From NCBI GenBank assembly GCA_963817615.1, contig CAWFPH010000003.1, positions 248,001 to 312,000 of the forward strand: a DNA stretch of 64,000 nucleotides. Direction: 5' to 3'. A program made the translations under genes and the position numbers. Source of the DNA: FEN-1219 sp963817615 (GTDB lineage Bacteria > Pseudomonadota > Gammaproteobacteria > Steroidobacterales > Rariloculaceae). A model generated the notes under the pieces. It was not told the origin of the DNA, ran no database searches, and saw only the letters and a program-made list of their open reading frames with translations. Below are positions 8,720 through 18,637 of this stretch, in pieces. Positions within the stretch are counted from its first letter, which is position 1; each line of letters starts with the position of its first letter.

Positions 8720-11065
8720 TCAGTCGCCGGGAAGGTAGGCGGCGTCATCTTGCTCCAGCTCGTCGCCCACCGACTCGAGCATCTTGAGCAAAGCCATCAA
8801 GAAGCAGATCGTGCTTTCGGCGCCTTGGTTCCGATTGATTTGCGACACGCCCATGCCATCGCGGCAACCGCCGGTGGTGAAGTCGTAGAGGGGCAGCCCC
8901 AATCGATTGGCGCCGAGGAACCAAGCAAACGATTCGCGCATGCGCCGCAAGTAGTGCCTGTCGTGGGTGACCAAGTAGGCACACCGGAAGGCGAGCACGA
9001 AGGCGGCGGCATCGATTGCTTGCTCGTCGGCCCAGGCTTTGTCGCCGCCGTAGCTGTGCCAACCGGTGTTTCCCACCAGCTGCAGCCGGTCGCCTTCGAA
9101 ACAGACCTCTTCGAGAAACTCGAGCGATTCGCGCGCATCGCGCAGACTCGCCCGCTCGCCGGTCACGCCGTATGCCGCGAACAGTGCCAGCGGCAGGATC
9201 GCGTTATCGTAGGTCAGCGTCGGCTCGAACCACCGCCAATCGGAGGTGGCGTTGTCGCGATAACGGTCGATCAGCTTGACCACCAGGGCATCGAGCATGC
9301 CGCGTGCCTCCATCGATTCGGGATCGGCGGCGAGAAGACTCACCAGTCCTAGAGCCGCTTGTGCGGTTCCTCGCGGACCGAGCGCACGCGCATGCGGTAG
9401 GGCGCGCTGCAGCATCTCTCGTGCAAGCAACCGGCAGCCTTCGTCCTCCGCAAGGGCTGCCGTGACCCCCAAGGCCCAGATCGCACGCCCGATACAGTCA
9501 TCGGAGGGCGCCGCCGATTCCAGCACGCGCCCATAGCTCATGAAGTTGCGGAAGCCTCCGTCCGTGTTCTGTGACGCGCATAGATAGCTCAGGTATGTGG
9601 TGACGAGGGCGCGCGTATCGGCGGACCCTTGCAAGCGATCGGCATGCACGGCCACGATCAACGCTCGTGCATTATCATCGACGCAGTAGCCGCTGCGACG
9701 AGCCGGCACGCTATAAGTGGCGTGCTGGATGATGCCCGTGTCGTCGGTCATGCGCACCAGATGATCGAGGCGCAACTCCGGCAGACTGCTGGGCGCTACG
9801 GGCATGCGATTGACGATTGTCGGCCACTGCTGCGCGGATCGTCGCAGCACGTGACTGATCATTTCGAAGTAGGTCTCCCCGATCCGCGGCCAAGCCATCG
9901 AGCCCGCGAACGCGTGCGCGGCATCACGCAGGCGTCGGAGCTCGCGCGGCGCCTCGAACAGCTCGATCAAGGTCTTGCTGAGAGCCGCGTGATCCTCGAA
10001 CGGAAACAAGCTGCCGCCCCCGCTGGAAAGGAGCTCCTGCGCGTGCCAGTAGGGAGTCGATACGACGGCGGCGCCGGCGCCCATCGCGTACGACAGCGCG
10101 CCGCTCGTGACCTGCGCCTCGTTGAGATAGGGGCTCACGAAGACGTCCGCCGCCTGCAGATACTGGCGCAACTCGTCGTCAGGGACGAACTGGCCACGAA
10201 ATACCAGATGCTCGCGGACGCCGAGCCTCTCGGCCTCGCGTTCGAGCATGGTCCGATAGGCTTCGCCTTCGTGGCGCAGGACGACCGGATGGGTAGCGCC
10301 CACCACGAAGTAGATGAGATCGGGGAACGCGCGCACCGCCTCGGGCAGCGCGCGAATCACCGTCTCGATGCCTTTGTTGCGACTGAGCAGCCCGAACGTG
10401 AGCAGCAGCCGCCGGCCCGCCACTCCGAACTTTGCTTTCAAGGCCTCCTGTCCCGGTTGGCCACTCATCACCGGAATGCCGTGCGGCACGATCCGCACCT
10501 TCGAGCCGCTCACTCCATAGGAGCTCGCCAAGAGATCTTTGGCCACGTGGCTCATGACCACCAGTTGCTCGGTTTGCGCGGCGAGCTTGCGCAAGATCGA
10601 AGCCTGGTTGTGCGAAGGGCGCTTGAGCACCGTATGGAGCGTGACAATGGCGGGCACGCGCAGTGCGCGGACGAGCTCCAGGATGTAGCTGCCGTCGTCG
10701 CCGCCATAGATGCCGTATTCGTGCTGAATCGAAACCAAGCGCACATCGCTGTAGTTCACGAACTCGGCGGCTCTGGTGTAGTCGGTCTTGATGTTCTGGC
10801 GAATCTCGAATTTGACGTCGGAGGGGTATTGATATTGTCCGGACGGCTCGGTGACCGCCAAGACCATCGGTAGCACGCGCTGATTGCTGCCGGCGACCGC
10901 GTCAACGAGATCCGCAGTGAACGTTGCGATTCCGCAGCGCCGAGGTCCGTAGGTGCCGACGAATGCCACTGCAACCGCCGGGTCCACGTTCTCGCTTCCT
11001 ACGCCCATCTCTCCGTTAGGTTGTCGCCCCAGCGTCTCCGCGCGAACCGGCCGCATAACTGTCAT
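8720..11065 (-). CDS. Two-domain protein: GT4 glycosyltransferase plus C-terminal helical (alpha/alpha-type) domain
   Basis: 781 aa. Residues 32-410 form a GT-B glycosyltransferase of family GT4: N-terminal AVAFVGTYGPRRCGIATFT, IVPHGIPVM, LTFGLLSRNKGIETVI and the acidic nucleotide-sugar loop SPYLNEAQVTSGALSYAMGA. Residues about 440-760 are a separate helical domain with repeated aromatic/Gly/Asp-rich turns (SGYCVDDNARALI, NTDGGFRNFMSY, PSDDCIGRAIWALG, LTYDNAILPLALFA, NRNQGAESTICFLMAL), like an (alpha/alpha)6-barrel glycosidase or lyase fold. The start at 11065 is preceded by GGAGG with 11-base spacing; an upstream in-frame ATG (11203) would add 46 unconserved residues. First gene of the GT4-GH130 pair and probably of the whole cluster. 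Confidence 0.85.
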   Translation of the reverse strand: MTVMRPVRAETLGRQPNGEMGVGSENVDPAVAVAFVGTYGPRRCGIATFTADLVDAVAGSNQRVLPMVLAVTEPSGQYQYPSDVKFEIRQNIKTDYTRAAEFVNYSDVRLVSIQHEYGIYGGDDGSYILELVRALRVPAIVTLHTVLKRPSHNQASILRKLAAQTEQLVVMSHVAKDLLASSYGVSGSKVRIVPHGIPVMSGQPGQEALKAKFGVAGRRLLLTFGLLSRNKGIETVIRALPEAVRAFPDLIYFVVGATHPVVLRHEGEAYRTMLEREAERLGVREHLVFRGQFVPDDELRQYLQAADVFVSPYLNEAQVTSGALSYAMGAGAAVVSTPYWHAQELLSSGGGSLFPFEDHAALSKTLIELFEAPRELRRLRDAAHAFAGSMAWPRIGETYFEMISHVLRRSAQQWPTIVNRMPVAPSSLPELRLDHLVRMTDDTGIIQHATYSVPARRSGYCVDDNARALIVAVHADRLQGSADTRALVTTYLSYLCASQNTDGGFRNFMSYGRVLESAAPSDDCIGRAIWALGVTAALAEDEGCRLLAREMLQRALPHARALGPRGTAQAALGLVSLLAADPESMEARGMLDALVVKLIDRYRDNATSDWRWFEPTLTYDNAILPLALFAAYGVTGERASLRDARESLEFLEEVCFEGDRLQLVGNTGWHSYGGDKAWADEQAIDAAAFVLAFRCAYLVTHDRHYLRRMRESFAWFLGANRLGLPLYDFTTGGCRDGMGVSQINRNQGAESTICFLMALLKMLESVGDELEQDDAAYLPGD

Positions 11066-11369
11066 CCGTTTCTCAACCTCCGTATTCACCGCCCGAAGCG
11101 AGCCGCGCGAACTCCCCGGGTGATCGTGTGCCTGCGCCCCCCGAGTGCCCAACCCTGGATGTTCACAAACCGCGTGAAGTGTCGTCTGTACGCTAGCGCG
11201 CATTGTTGGCGAGGACGCGGCCTGCCGGCGCTGACGTCGCCTTCACCCAGCACACGCCCTTGAACACGACGGGTGTTGCAGCGATCGCTTCTTCGTGTCG
11301 GAGCGAGGCGAAGGTGATCGCCCCCTTCGATGCTAAGCTGTCCGTCGGTTGCACCCTCACACGTGTCGT
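11066..11369. promoter_or_regulatory. Divergent intergenic region (GT4 cluster / serine protease)
   Basis: About 300 bases between the divergent GT4 gene and the trypsin-like gene. It should carry both promoters. The only clear element is the GGAGG ribosome-binding site just upstream of the GT4 ATG. I see no strong sigma-70 box pair, operator palindrome or RNA gene. Confidence 0.4.
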
Positions 11370-12107
11370 ATGCCGAAGATCGAGTCCCTATTGCTGACTG
11401 CGGCACGCGTTCTCACGTTTGATCGGCAGCGGCCGCTGACGAATGCCAGCGGGTTCTTCTTCGAGCGCGGCAACCGGCTGTTCCTTGTCACCAGCCGGCA
11501 TGTGTTGGTGGACGAGCCCAGCAAGCACTTCCCGGACCGCATCGAAATCGAGCTGCACACCGACGCGCAGAACCTCGCGAAGTCAGTCGGGTTCTCGGTG
11601 CCGCTGTATCGGGACGGCAGAAGCATTTGGCGCCAAGGCAAGGATAGCGCGGGGGAGATCGACGTCGCGGTAATCGAGCTCGAGCGCGAAGCACTGCCCG
11701 CGACGACGATCTACCGTGCTTTCACCCCGGCACATCTGCATCGGTCGCTCGAAGAAATCCAGATCGGCACGTCTCTGTTGGTGGTGGGGTTTCCGCTCGG
11801 CTTTCACGATACGTTGCACCACATGCCGGTGGTTCGGCAGGCGGTGATCGCCTCTTCCTTCGGGCTGCGCTTTCAAGGCATGGGGTACTTCCTTACCGAT
11901 GCGCGCACCCACCGAGGCACCAGCGGCGCGCCGATCGTGATGCGCGCGCCGGAGCCGGATCCGCAGCTCGGAGATCTGCTCTGGATATTGCTGGGCGTCC
12001 ATTCGGCTCGGCTCGACCTGGGCACACGCGACCTGAAATTGGACGAAGCCCTGGGACTGAACTGCGCTTGGTACGCCGACATTCTGTTGACGCTCACTGA
12101 GCGCTGA
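11370..12107 (+). CDS. Trypsin-like (chymotrypsin-fold) serine protease without signal peptide
   Basis: 245 aa from ATG 11370 (a TTG at 11349 would add seven residues). The catalytic triad is visible in order: His in FLVTSRHVLVDEPS, Asp in GEIDVAVIELE and Ser in THRGTSGAPIVMR. Spacing and the C-terminal LLGVHSARL strand fit a compact trypsin_2 peptidase. No N-terminal signal or membrane helix is seen (MPKIESLLLTAARVLTF), so it is probably cytosolic. Genes of this shape are often annotated only as hypothetical. It stands alone, divergent from the GT4 cluster. Confidence 0.75.
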   Translation: MPKIESLLLTAARVLTFDRQRPLTNASGFFFERGNRLFLVTSRHVLVDEPSKHFPDRIEIELHTDAQNLAKSVGFSVPLYRDGRSIWRQGKDSAGEIDVAVIELEREALPATTIYRAFTPAHLHRSLEEIQIGTSLLVVGFPLGFHDTLHHMPVVRQAVIASSFGLRFQGMGYFLTDARTHRGTSGAPIVMRAPEPDPQLGDLLWILLGVHSARLDLGTRDLKLDEALGLNCAWYADILLTLTER

Positions 12108-12393
12108 AACCCGTGAACGGCTTCGATTGGCTTGAAACGGTGTCTTTGCCGATACGTCCCTCATAGGCCACCGATATGGCTTTTGCTCGAGGACCGAGCG
12201 CCTTAGCCAGGTCTGTTGGTGCCGGTGGTCGGAATTGCCGGCCGGGTCTACCGAGCGGCGTCGCACATCCGAGATCGGCGCGCAATGTGCGCTACCGTAC
12301 AGAGCTGCGCGTCTTCGTGGCTCTAACCTCTACGACCGAGTGTGAAGAGGCCCATCGCTTTCGCGCCGCCTCGGGATCGAGAGAAGCGAAACA

Positions 12394-13416
12394 ATGGTCA
12401 TGGCCGCCACAAACCCGCCGGTCGATGCCCGAATCTGGGCGCAACGCCTTCGCAAGTATCGGCGGCCGAACGCAGCGCGCGGAGTGCTCGAGCTCGCGAT
12501 CACGTCCATCGGGTTCGTGCTCGGCTGGCTCTCGCTATGGATGGCGCTGACGCACGATCACCTCTGGTGGTTCGCGCTCATGGTCGTCCCCACCGCCGGT
12601 TTTCTCGTTCGGCTCTTCATGATTCAGCACGACTGCGGGCACGGTTCGTTCTTGCCTAACCGGCGAGCCAACGATTGGATCGGCCGTGTCATCGGAGTGG
12701 CGACTCTCACACCCTACGATCATTGGCGGCACAGCCACGGCATTCATCATGCGAGCTCCGGCAACCTCGGCGGGCGCGGCATCGGCGACGTCTGCACGCT
12801 GACCGTTGCGGAGTACGTTTTGCGATCGCGTTGGGGTCGCCTGCGATACCGACTCTATCGGCATCCCGCGGTCATGTTCGGCCTCGGTCCCCTGTACCTT
12901 TTCCTAGTGCAGAATCGCGTGCCGTTCGGATTCATGCGCACGGGGTGGAAGCCTTGGCTCAGCACGATGGCCACCAACGGGGCCATCGCCTCGGTCGCTG
13001 CGCTGGTAGCCGGCGCGGTCGGGCTCCGGACGTTCCTGTGCATCGAAGGTCCGCTCGTGTGGCTGGCCGCAGGTGCGGGCGTTTGGCTCTTTTACATTCA
13101 GCACCAATTCGAGCGCACGCACTGGGACGAAGACGCAGACTGGAACGCGCGCGACGCGGCGCTCAATGGAAGCTCGCATTACGATCTGCCGAGCGTTCTA
13201 CGCTGGTTCACGGCGAATATCGGCGTGCATCACGTGCATCACCTCTCGAGTCGCATTCCGTACTATCGTCTGCCGGAAGTTCTTCGGGAGCATAGGGAGC
13301 TCCGCGAGCGCGGCCGGATCTCTCTGCTTCAGAGCCTTCAAGCGCTCCGTCTCGCGCTGTGGGACAGCCGGCACCGACGGCTCATATCGTTCAGGGAATT
13401 CGCGAGGTCGAGGTAG
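12394..13416 (+). CDS. Membrane fatty acid desaturase
   Basis: 340 aa di-iron acyl-lipid desaturase. All three histidine boxes are present: HDCGHGS (about 79-85), HSHGIHH (about 113-119) and HHVHH (about 279-283). Hydrophobic stretches before box 1, between boxes 2 and 3 (two pairs) and around VWLFYIQHQF give the usual four-helix membrane topology. The arrangement resembles delta-12/omega-6 (DesA/FADS) members; regiospecificity cannot be told. GAGAGAAGCG upstream of the ATG may serve as ribosome-binding site. It introduces double bonds in membrane acyl chains, which fits the stress/cold theme of the region. Confidence 0.9.
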   Translation: MVMAATNPPVDARIWAQRLRKYRRPNAARGVLELAITSIGFVLGWLSLWMALTHDHLWWFALMVVPTAGFLVRLFMIQHDCGHGSFLPNRRANDWIGRVIGVATLTPYDHWRHSHGIHHASSGNLGGRGIGDVCTLTVAEYVLRSRWGRLRYRLYRHPAVMFGLGPLYLFLVQNRVPFGFMRTGWKPWLSTMATNGAIASVAALVAGAVGLRTFLCIEGPLVWLAAGAGVWLFYIQHQFERTHWDEDADWNARDAALNGSSHYDLPSVLRWFTANIGVHHVHHLSSRIPYYRLPEVLREHRELRERGRISLLQSLQALRLALWDSRHRRLISFREFARSR

Positions 13417-13468
13417 CCCCTGATCGAGCGGCGAGAGCATCTCGCATGCGCGGGCTGCGAACCGGTGT

Positions 13469-13942
13469 CTACGCGAGGCGCAACTGCGCTAGCGACGCCA
13501 CGGCATTTCCTCCGCTCACATCGGGAACGATGCTGAGTTCGAGCACCGTGACTCCAGGAAGATCGACGCGGTGATCTTCCGTCTCGGACGTCGCGCCGCC
13601 GCGGCTGAAGTTCCATTGTTGGCGGACGATCTCGCGGAACGATCGTCCGCCATCCGGCGACCAGCGCACGACATACTCCTGCGTGCGATCATAGTAGGGC
13701 TCGACGAAGCTCAACCAAATGCGCTGCAGCGGTTGCGGATGCGCGAAGAGGAGCCGGATCGTCTGCTTTCCGGGTCCGGCCGCTCGCCAGCCCTCGGGCC
13801 GTTCAGGGAGCAACGCTGCCTCGATTGGATGCGCCGCGCTCTCTGAAGTGATCTCGATCTCCGCGAGCTCGTCCAAGTGTAGCCAATCGTCGCCAGGAGA
13901 CTCGTGTCGTTGGGGAGCCGGGCCGATGATTCGCTTTCGCAT
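13469..13942 (-). CDS. Discoidin/carbohydrate-binding-like beta-sandwich protein
   Basis: 157 aa, cytosolic by appearance (no signal peptide). It starts at ATG 13942 after GGAGG. The central part reads as a jelly-roll: TIRLLFAHPQPLQRIWLSF, YVVRWSPDGGRSFREIVRQQW and TVLELSIVPDVSGG, the pattern of F5/8-type (discoidin) or carbohydrate-binding-like modules, preceded by a short acidic region (WLHLDELAEIEITSE). Similar small stand-alone proteins are annotated as carbohydrate-binding or hypothetical. No catalytic residues are recognisable. It converges with the desaturase gene, 52 bases apart. Confidence 0.6.
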   Translation of the reverse strand: MRKRIIGPAPQRHESPGDDWLHLDELAEIEITSESAAHPIEAALLPERPEGWRAAGPGKQTIRLLFAHPQPLQRIWLSFVEPYYDRTQEYVVRWSPDGGRSFREIVRQQWNFSRGGATSETEDHRVDLPGVTVLELSIVPDVSGGNAVASLAQLRLA

Positions 13943-14301
13943 CTCTGCCTCCGAACTTCGAGTCGAACGCTCCAGCCTGTGCCGGCGGACCGCTTTGCCG
14001 CCGCGTGCTGCGCGAGCATGCGGGGCGCTACGAGAACTGGGGTGCAAGCCTGATCGACTCCCGCGCCTAGTACGCCAATCATCTTACACGCCGCGTACGG
14101 AGCTCGAGCCTTGCCGTCGGGCCGAGTCGTTGCACATCCCGCCGGAGATCACGGAAGCGGCGATAGGAACGCTGAGCAGGTCGTCGGCCTAAACCGCCTC
14201 GGCTCACCGCAGCTGACGATTGGCTATGCGCGCTAACGAACCGAACTTGTCTCTAAGCAGGCATACCCTCCGAGGAACCGCCACGCTACAGGAAGATCGT
14301 C
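13943..14301. other. Divergent intergenic region, no gene recognised
   Basis: 359 bases between the discoidin-like gene (minus) and the OmpA-family gene (plus). Short open frames here have no family features. It must hold promoters for both genes, but I cannot point to convincing boxes. Confidence 0.4.
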
Positions 14302-15675
14302 ATGAGTCCCAGAATGAGCTTTGTCATCGCAGCGGCGAGCCTCGTTGCCATTGCGCCGGGCGTAACGTTTGCGCAGCGCGTCGAGCGTAGCGAGGCGATC
14401 GCAACCTCCGATGTGATGAGCCAAATTTCGATGTTCAGCTACCGCGAGAACCGCAAATCGGATCTGTTCTTTCGTGGTACACCGATTGCGGCCCTCGCCC
14501 AAGGCTCGGCGCGAGTGGAATACGAGGACGGCAACGCGAAGATTTCCGCAAAAGTGGAGAAGCTGCCGGCGCCGGCGTCACTCGGGCCGTATGCTGTTTA
14601 CGTGCTCTGGGCGCTGACCCCGGACGGCCGGGCAGTGAATCAGGGCGTCATCGCCGGCGCCGAAGGCGGCAAAGGCAAGATGAGCACCCAATACGGCGCC
14701 TCTCAATTCGCGCTGATCGTTACGGCCGAGCCGCACTTCGCGGTCACCGTGCCGAGCACGATGACCGTGTTGTACAACGTCGCCGACGACGTGCAGGGGC
14801 AGGAGTCGAAAGTCACGACGTTGACCGAGCGCGCCGACTACTCGAAGCTTCCACGCCTGCCCTTCAACAGGGCGAGCTCTCCGGAAATCGTTCAGGCGCA
14901 GTACGCCGTCGCGATCGCTCGCGCCGCCGATGCGCAGCGCTTTGCGGCGGCACCTTACGCCGTCGCCACCGGCAAGCTCTCGGCCGCGGAAACGGCCCAT
15001 GGCGGCAAGCGAAGTGAACGCAAGACCGAACCGAGACTCGCCCGGGAGGCAGTCGTCGCGGCCGAGGATGCGCGGAGAGCGGCGATGATCGGAGCCGATG
15101 CCGCGATTGCCGAGAGCGCGCGAGTCGCTGCGGCCAGTGAAGCCACGCGGGTTGCGAACGAAAACGCCGCAGCCACTGCCGAGCTGGCGAGCGCCGCGGC
15201 GCAAGAGGCGGCGGCCCAAGAGCGCCAGAAGGCCACTGTCGGCGCGGCCAGCGCGGCGCGTTCCAACTTGCGCGATCGGCTGAATACCGCGCTACCCACC
15301 CGAGAAACGGAACGCGGGCTCGTCGCCGACGTCGGAGGCGTGCAGTTCGCAACCGGCACGGCCGAAATCACCGGATCCGCGCGCGAGAGCGTCGCAAAGT
15401 TCTCCGGCATCGTGGCGTCGTATCCCGACTTGCGCTTCAGCGTGGAAGGCCACACCGATGACACCGGTAGCGTAGCGACCAACAACGCCCTCTCGCTGCG
15501 CCGAGCCATCACCGTTCGCGACTATATGATCGGGCAGGGAGTGCCGGCATCGAGCATCGATGTGACCGGCTTGGGCTCTTCCAGGCCGACCGGCGACAAC
15601 GCCACCGCCGATGGACGTGCGAGTAACCGCCGCGTGGAAATCGTGGTATCGGGCGGGCCCCTGGCCGCGAACTGA
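14302..15675 (+). CDS. OmpA-family envelope protein with long alanine-rich middle
   Basis: 457 aa. The N-terminal signal peptide (hydrophobic run FVIAAASLVAIAPGVTFAQ, likely cleaved near residue 24) is followed by a beta-rich domain (about 35-190) with VYVLWALTPDGRAVNQG. A long Ala/Glu-rich, probably coiled-coil segment spans about 200-310 (AAEDARRAAM, AAAQEAAAQERQ). The C-terminal OmpA domain (about 330-450) has VEGHTDDTGS, NNALSLRRAITV and GRASNRRVEIVV, the peptidoglycan-binding signature. It probably tethers the outer envelope to peptidoglycan across the periplasm through the coiled coil. A strong hairpin terminator follows. Confidence 0.88.
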   Translation: MSPRMSFVIAAASLVAIAPGVTFAQRVERSEAIATSDVMSQISMFSYRENRKSDLFFRGTPIAALAQGSARVEYEDGNAKISAKVEKLPAPASLGPYAVYVLWALTPDGRAVNQGVIAGAEGGKGKMSTQYGASQFALIVTAEPHFAVTVPSTMTVLYNVADDVQGQESKVTTLTERADYSKLPRLPFNRASSPEIVQAQYAVAIARAADAQRFAAAPYAVATGKLSAAETAHGGKRSERKTEPRLAREAVVAAEDARRAAMIGADAAIAESARVAAASEATRVANENAAATAELASAAAQEAAAQERQKATVGAASAARSNLRDRLNTALPTRETERGLVADVGGVQFATGTAEITGSARESVAKFSGIVASYPDLRFSVEGHTDDTGSVATNNALSLRRAITVRDYMIGQGVPASSIDVTGLGSSRPTGDNATADGRASNRRVEIVVSGGPLAAN

Positions 15676-15696
15676 GTCCCTTCCGGCGGTGCGAAT

Positions 15697-15730
15697 CGGC
15701 GCGCTCGTAAGAGCGCGCCGTTCGCGTTTT
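15697..15730 (+). terminator. Rho-independent terminator after the OmpA-family gene
   Basis: Perfect 10-bp stem CGGCGCGCTC / GAGCGCGCCG around a GTAA tetraloop, followed by TTCGCGTTTT. It starts 22 bases after the stop codon. Confidence 0.75.
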
Positions 15731-15923
15731 GGCGCGAGCCCGCTTCGATTCACCCCGAGATTTCGCGCCGGTGCTTCGCGCTCTGTGCGCTAGCGAACTG
15801 AAGCCAGTGCCTCGGGCCGTCAAGATCAGCCGAGAGTTTACGGTGGGAATCAGCGGATTCCCCGAGTCTCGGCGGCACCTCCCCAAACTCCTTCAGCCGC
15901 GAGACTTCGGTAAATTCATTCTG

Positions 15924-15962
15924 GACCCGTTCTCGGTTTGACCCCGCGAACGGGTCTCTTTC
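15924..15962 (+). terminator. Second hairpin, terminator-like
   Basis: Inverted repeat GACCCGTTC / GAACGGGTC with a 15-base loop, followed by TCTTTCTTTG. It sits between the convergent OmpA-family and permease genes and may back up the first terminator or act on read-through from either side. Confidence 0.5.
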
Positions 15963-16061
15963 TTTGTGGTGCGACCCGAACGGGCTCGAGAGAGCTCGAG
16001 GACGGTGAGGTCCACTTTTCGAAGCGGCTTACGCATGGGTCGTCGCTCCAGCGGCTGGTGT

Positions 16062-18498
16062 TCACTCGTACTGGAGCGCAGTTGCGGGCTTGACGCGGGC
16101 AGCGAGCCACGCCTTGGCTGCCACCGTGGTCCAGGCGATCAGCACCGCAGCGACCGACGCGGACAGGAAGAGCCAGGGCGGCAGACTCACCCGGTAGGCG
16201 AATCCGTGCAGCCAGTGCGCCGCGGCCCAGAAGGCGACCGGCCAGGCCACGAGGTTCGCCCACAGCACGGGCTTCGTAAACTGCCAGAGCAGGAGACGAA
16301 CGACGTCGAAGCTGGACGCGCCCATCACCTTGCGCACCCCGATCTCCTTGGTGCGCCGCTCCGCGGTGAAGGCGGCGAGCGCGAACAACCCGAGGCACGC
16401 GATCACGATCGCGAGGGCCGCGGACGCGCCGATGATGCCGCCCTGGATCTCCACGTCGCGGTACCCCTCGCGCATCGTCTCGCCCAGGAAGTTCAGCTTG
16501 ATCGGCCGCACGTGGCCGGTGCTGCGCCAGAGCGCTTCGATCGAGCGCAGCGTTTCAGGCAGGCGTCGACCGTCCAGGTTTGCGAACATAGGACCCGCGA
16601 ACGCCGGGTCGACGTAGTACAGCGTCGGATCGACCGCGGTTCGAAGGTCGCCGAGCGTGAAGTCGCCGACCACACCGATGATGCGCGAGCTGCGAAACGG
16701 CGCCGGAGCACCGGTCGGAGGCCCGGCGGCCGGACGAGCCCAATCGAGGCTCGCGCCGATTGCGTCCTGCGGAGACTTGAAGCCGAGCTGCCGAACCGCG
16801 CTCTCGTTCAGCACCAGGCTCGGCTGACCCTGCGGACTCGCGTCCGCGCCGGCGAGCACGACGTCCTCGCCGCGGTCGTTGGAGAAGAACCGGCCGGCCA
16901 GCGGCTTCAGCCCGTGCATCTCGAAGAAGCCGATGTCCGCTGCCGCGGCGTCGATCGCGATATTCCCGCGCGCCGGATTCTTGACGAAGGTCTTGATGTG
17001 AAAGTCTCCGACGGCTTGGTCCGAGACGCAGGCGACGCCGTTCACGCCGGGCAACGCCGCGAGCCTGTCTTTGAAGGCGGGCTCGCACTCCGCGACGACG
17101 ATCTGGTCTTCGTTCAACCGCAGCAGGTTCTGCAACGCAAAGGACGATTGGCGATAAATGGTGGCGGTCAGGATCACGAGCCCGATCAGTATCGCGAACT
17201 GCACCACCACGAGGCTCTGGCGCACGGTGGCCGAGCGCCCCGTGCGTCCGCCGCCCCCTTTGAGCGCCGAAGCGGGCGGGAAGCTCGATAGCACGAAAGC
17301 CGGATACAGCCCCGCGATAAGACCCGTGAGCACGCCGGCCCCGGCTAGGCCTGTGGCCAGCGCCGGATCGTCGAGGTAGTCGAAGACGATGGTGCGCTGA
17401 AGGAAGACGTTGACCGCGGGCAGGGCTATCGCGACGATCGCCGCGCCGATCAGCGCGGCGGCGAGCACGTAGAGCAGCGCCTCGCCCATGAACTGCACGA
17501 TCAGGTTGCGCCGGCTCGCGCCGATGGCTTTGCGCACGCCGACCTCGATGGCTCGCCGAGTGGCGCGCGCGGTCATCAGCGTCACGAAGTTGATTGCAGC
17601 GATCAGGACGACCAGCACGCCCGACGGCGGCGATCTGCCGATCCACCGCGCGCGCGTCGCCGGTGAAGTCGCCCATGAAGTGCAGATCCTCGAGCCGCTC
17701 GAGCCGCAAGCGCCGCCCGATCGGTCCCGCGTAATGGCGGGCGACGAAGTCCTCGAGCCCAGCCCGGATGCGGTCGGGAGACACGCCCGGCGGCAACCTC
17801 AGATAAGTCCAGATACCCAATCCCGGACCGGGATGCTGATCGAGGATCGCCAACGGCGACCAGGCCGCGCGGCCCGACGCGAAGATCTTGAACTGCTCGA
17901 GGTGGGTCTCGCTCGGAATGTCCTTCAGCACCGCCAGCACTCGCATCGGATGCGGCGTCGTAAACAGGGGCCCATCGCCCACCGGCCACTGGACCAGCAG
18001 CGTCTGGCCGATCGGCGCGGCCACGCCGAAATACTTGCGCGCCACCTTTTCCGTCAGGACCAAGCCGTCGGGGTCGTGTAATGCCGCCACCGGGTCCCCC
18101 GCCAGCACGGGGTAGGGCAGCACCTTGAAAAAGTCGGGATCGGTCCAGGCCACCCGCTCCCAGGTCTCCGCCTTGTCACGTCCCACCCAGCGGCTCGAAC
18201 GGGCGAGGCGCGCGATGCTCGCGATCTCCGGGAAGTCGAGCGCGAGATTGGCGGCCACGGTGCTCGCGGTTCCATCCGTCGGCGCAGGCTTCTGCCCCGG
18301 CGCGAGCACGTCCGTTTGCACGCCGTAGACTTGGCTGTACCCGCCGATGAAGTGCTCGAAGCTGAATTCGTCACGGACGTAGAGCCCGATCACCATCGCC
18401 GCGGCGAACCCCGCAGCCAGTCCGAGGATGGTGATGCCGGCGTAAAGCCAGTTGCGTGCGAGGTTGCGGAGAGCGGCGGCGACGTAATTGCGCAGCAA
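16062..18498 (-). pseudogene. FtsX/MacB-type ABC permease, interrupted by a single-base frameshift
   Basis: Two overlapping frames together encode a normal approximately 811-aa permease with FtsX domains. The N-terminal part (18498 to about 17623) has MLRNYVAAALRNLARN, a first membrane helix and a MacB periplasmic domain. The C-terminal part (from about 17620) continues with VVLIAAINFVTLMTAR, GVRKAIGASRRNLIVQF and, near the end, GVRKVMGASSFDVVRLL. The join lies in a CCC run at 17620-17622 (GGG on the coding strand); removing one G restores GVLVVLIAAINFV. No ATPase gene is adjacent, so it would need a partner elsewhere. It is either a recent pseudogene or a consensus error; both halves look otherwise intact, which favours recent or artefactual origin. 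Confidence 0.85.
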
Positions 18499-18623
18499 GT
18501 GTATTCACTCGGCGTCGCTGGGCTGGCACCAGTATGCCGCAATGTGCGACGCCGAAGAAACCTCGTCGAGCTACGCCACGACCGTGTTTGCAAGACGTTC
18601 GCACGCGCCGGCGTGAATGCCCC

Positions 18624-18629
18624 TACACT
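18624..18629 (+). promoter_or_regulatory. Candidate -10 box for a leaderless RIO kinase transcript
   Basis: TACACT ends eight bases before the ATG at 18638, and no Shine-Dalgarno lies between. Transcription would start at or next to the start codon. No clear -35 was found. Confidence 0.4.
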
Positions 18630-18637
18630 GTCGGCCC

